Positions 6,257-7,237 of a stretch of DNA of 7,237 nt are shown piece by piece. The notes beneath the pieces are model-generated. The model ran no database searches, was not told the DNA's origin, and saw only the letters and a program-made list of their open reading frames with translations. The stretch's first letter is position 1, and every line of letters starts with the position of its first letter. The stretch is from the NCBI GenBank assembly GCA_038232215.1, contig JBBSIG010000134.1, positions 1-7,237 of the forward strand, written 5' to 3'. The position numbers and the translations under genes are program-made. The stretch is from JBBSIG01 sp038232215. Lineage in GTDB: Bacteria > Actinomycetota > Thermoleophilia > Gaiellales > Gaiellaceae.

Positions 6257-6733
6257 TTGACTGCGTTCACGGCAGGCGTGATCGCGATCGTCGCCGGGGC
6301 GGTCGCGGTCGCCGCGGTCGCCCTCGCCGCGCTCGCCTGGCTCAAGCTTCGCAGCGTCCGGGCCTCGCAACTCGTCCTGCTCGGGGGGGGCAAGGCCGAT
6401 CTCGTCGACTTCGCCGTCTCGCTGCAGGGCCGCATCGACGACCTGCACCGGGCGGTCGACGAGGTGGCCGCCGGTCTCGCCCGGGTCGATCGCCGCGTCG
6501 ACGAGTCCGTCTCCAAGACCTCGATCGTCCGCTACGACGCCTATGCGGACACGGGGGGCCACCAGTCGGCGACGCTCGCGTTCCTCGACGCGGGCCGGAC
6601 CGGCGTCGTCGTGAGCGCCATCCAGGGTCGCGACTACGCGCGCATCTACATGAAGGAGCTCGAGCGCGGCCGGGCTCCCGTCGCACTCTCGCCCGAGGAG
6701 CTCGAGGCCGTCGAGCGCGCGATGGCGCAGTAG
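6257..6733 (+). CDS. DUF4446 family membrane protein
   Basis: Function unknown. The 158 residues begin with an Ala/Val-rich transmembrane helix (about 7-28). A heptad-like helical segment follows at about 47-86 (VDFAVSLQGRIDDLHRAVDE and onwards), suggesting a coiled coil. The DUF4446 core is at about 86-158: KTSIVRYDAYADTGG, the LAFLDAGRTGVVVSAIQGRD stretch, a YMKEL motif and a closing LSPEELEAVERAM. The family is common in Firmicutes and Actinobacteria, often annotated only as a membrane or conserved hypothetical protein. The assumed start is TTG at 6257, 10 bases after the upstream stop, with a weak AGAG before it; an in-frame GTG at 6278 would shorten the helix by seven residues. No promoter is visible in the 10-base gap, so it is probably cotranscribed with the preceding gene. 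A run of eight G lies at 6383-6390 inside the frame. Confidence 0.88.
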   Translation: MTAFTAGVIAIVAGAVAVAAVALAALAWLKLRSVRASQLVLLGGGKADLVDFAVSLQGRIDDLHRAVDEVAAGLARVDRRVDESVSKTSIVRYDAYADTGGHQSATLAFLDAGRTGVVVSAIQGRDYARIYMKELERGRAPVALSPEELEAVERAMAQ

Positions 6734-6758
6734 CTCGCTCGAGCCGGGGAACGGCGCG

Positions 6759-6781
6759 CACACTCAGCGTCGCAGCGTGTG
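6759..6781. repeat. 23-base imperfect palindrome overlapping the HNH promoter, possible operator
   Basis: Reading CACACTCAGCG-T-CGCAGCGTGTG, nine of eleven position pairs are complementary about the centre at 6770. Its right end overlaps the -35-like GTGACC at 6779-6784 of the downstream promoter, which is a typical repressor position. It has no trailing T run, so an intrinsic terminator for the upstream genes is less likely, although it could pair in RNA. Confidence 0.4.
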
Positions 6782-6806
6782 ACCGAGCCGCGTGCGTTGC
6801 TAGATT
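6779..6806 (+). promoter_or_regulatory. Extended -10 promoter for the HNH gene, predicting a leaderless transcript
   Basis: TGC-TAGATT at 6798-6806 matches an extended -10 (TGN-TANNNT), with GTGACC (four of six to TTGACA) 16 bases upstream at 6779-6784. The predicted start of transcription, 6813-6816, falls at or within three bases of the GTG start codon, leaving no room for a ribosome binding site. Leaderless GTG transcripts are frequent in actinobacteria. Confidence 0.55.
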
Positions 6807-6815
6807 CTGCGTCCA

Positions 6816-7237
6816 GTGCAGCAAGTTCTCGTCCTGAACGCGAGCTACGAGCCGCTGAACGTCTGCTCGGTTCGGCGCGCGCACGTGCTCGTGTTCAAGG
6901 GCAAGGCGGAGGTACTGGAGCAGCTCGACGAGCCGCTCCACTCCGCGACCGACACGTACGCGTGGCCCCACGTGATCCGGCTCGTCACCTACGTCCGGGT
7001 GCCGCGCTCGATCCAGCGCAAGATCTCCCGCCGCGCGCTCTTCGCCCGCGACGGCTGGCGCTGCGTCTACTGCGGCACGGCGGGCGGGCGGCTCACCCTC
7101 GACCACGTCGTGCCGCGGAGCAGGGGCGGCGAGTCCGTCTGGGAGAACGTCGTCACCTCGTGCGCCCCGTGCAACCTGCGCAAGGGGAATCGCCTCCTGA
7201 ACGAGATCTCCATGCAGCTCTCCGCGCCGCCCCGACC
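6816..7237 (+). CDS. HNH endonuclease family protein (3' end outside window)
   Basis: The 140 residues present match the widespread actinobacterial HNH family that opens with a VLVLNASYEPLNV-like stretch, followed by VLVFKGKAEVL at 24-34 and YVRVP at 59-63. A ββα-metal (HNH) nuclease core is complete: Cys83-x2-Cys86 and Cys116-x2-Cys119 for a structural zinc, the Asp96-His97 pair with His97 the probable general base, PRSRGG at 100-105, Asn111, and the closing NLRKGN at 120-125. The target DNA and cellular role of this family are not established; it is a solitary chromosomal gene, not linked here to a methylase or phage genes. The start is GTG at 6816; the frame has a TAG at 6801-6803, which leaves few alternatives, and no Shine-Dalgarno is seen. 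The end lies beyond the window, probably only a short way past the PP-rich tail. Confidence 0.92.
   Translation, partial: MQQVLVLNASYEPLNVCSVRRAHVLVFKGKAEVLEQLDEPLHSATDTYAWPHVIRLVTYVRVPRSIQRKISRRALFARDGWRCVYCGTAGGRLTLDHVVPRSRGGESVWENVVTSCAPCNLRKGNRLLNEISMQLSAPPR

Noticed and set aside
5007..6260. Plus-strand frame of 417 codons overlapping the CARDB-like gene
   Set aside because: The composition is low-complexity. The frame starting at 5113 has a proper membrane helix, a beta-domain pattern and a ribosome binding site, so the other is a shadow.
6734..6815. Possible intrinsic terminator after the DUF4446 gene
   Set aside because: The only clear hairpin, at 6759-6781, is not followed by a T run and overlaps the next promoter, so an operator reading fits better.
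6342..7106. Minus-strand frame opposite the DUF4446 and HNH genes
   Set aside because: It runs across two real genes and their intergenic promoter and is Arg/Pro-rich with no recognisable domain.
6816..7237. HNH gene as part of a restriction-modification, homing or phage defence system
   Set aside because: No methyltransferase, intron or intein signs, integrase or phage genes are nearby. The family is a common solitary chromosomal gene in actinobacteria.

Overview
The window is very GC-rich (about 70% by eye), almost wholly coding, and uses GTG starts heavily. It carries the actinobacterial set of Ser/Thr kinase, two FHA proteins, PP2C phosphatase and RodA/FtsW-type SEDS protein. This points to a chromosomal segment of an actinobacterium. 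The multipass (non-PASTA) kinase and the diverged partners suggest a deep lineage such as Thermoleophilia, but that placement is inference from recall, not a search.

Left block (positions 5023 down to 1, minus strand): five genes read leftwards as one tight operon. They are a membrane Ser/Thr kinase, an FhaA-like protein (DUF3662 plus FHA), an FhaB-like protein (TM plus FHA), a PstP-like PP2C phosphatase with a C-terminal TM, and a SEDS glycosyltransferase cut by the window edge. The last three junctions are 4-base GTGA/ATGA overlaps, which indicates translational coupling. In mycobacteria the same families lie in the order fhaA-fhaB-pstP-rodA-pbpA-pknA-pknB. Here the kinase leads instead of trailing, and a class B PBP would be expected just beyond position 1. 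The presumed job is reversible Thr phosphorylation, read by FHA domains, that controls septal or lateral peptidoglycan synthesis.

Middle (5024-5112): an 89-base divergent promoter region with a plausible -10 for the rightward gene and a short dyad.

Right block (5113 to the end, plus strand): a single-pass membrane protein with an acidic cytoplasmic tail and a CARDB/Ig-like C-terminal domain, then a DUF4446 membrane protein 10 bases downstream, then an HNH endonuclease-family gene. The HNH gene has its own extended -10 promoter and appears leaderless; the window edge cuts it.

I see no mobile element, CRISPR array, tRNA, rRNA or clear intrinsic terminator. The main novelty is how sensing is arranged. 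The kinase has no PASTA ectodomain and the phosphatase has no ectodomain, while a divergently transcribed neighbour supplies a large extracytoplasmic domain and a Thr-containing acidic cytoplasmic tail.
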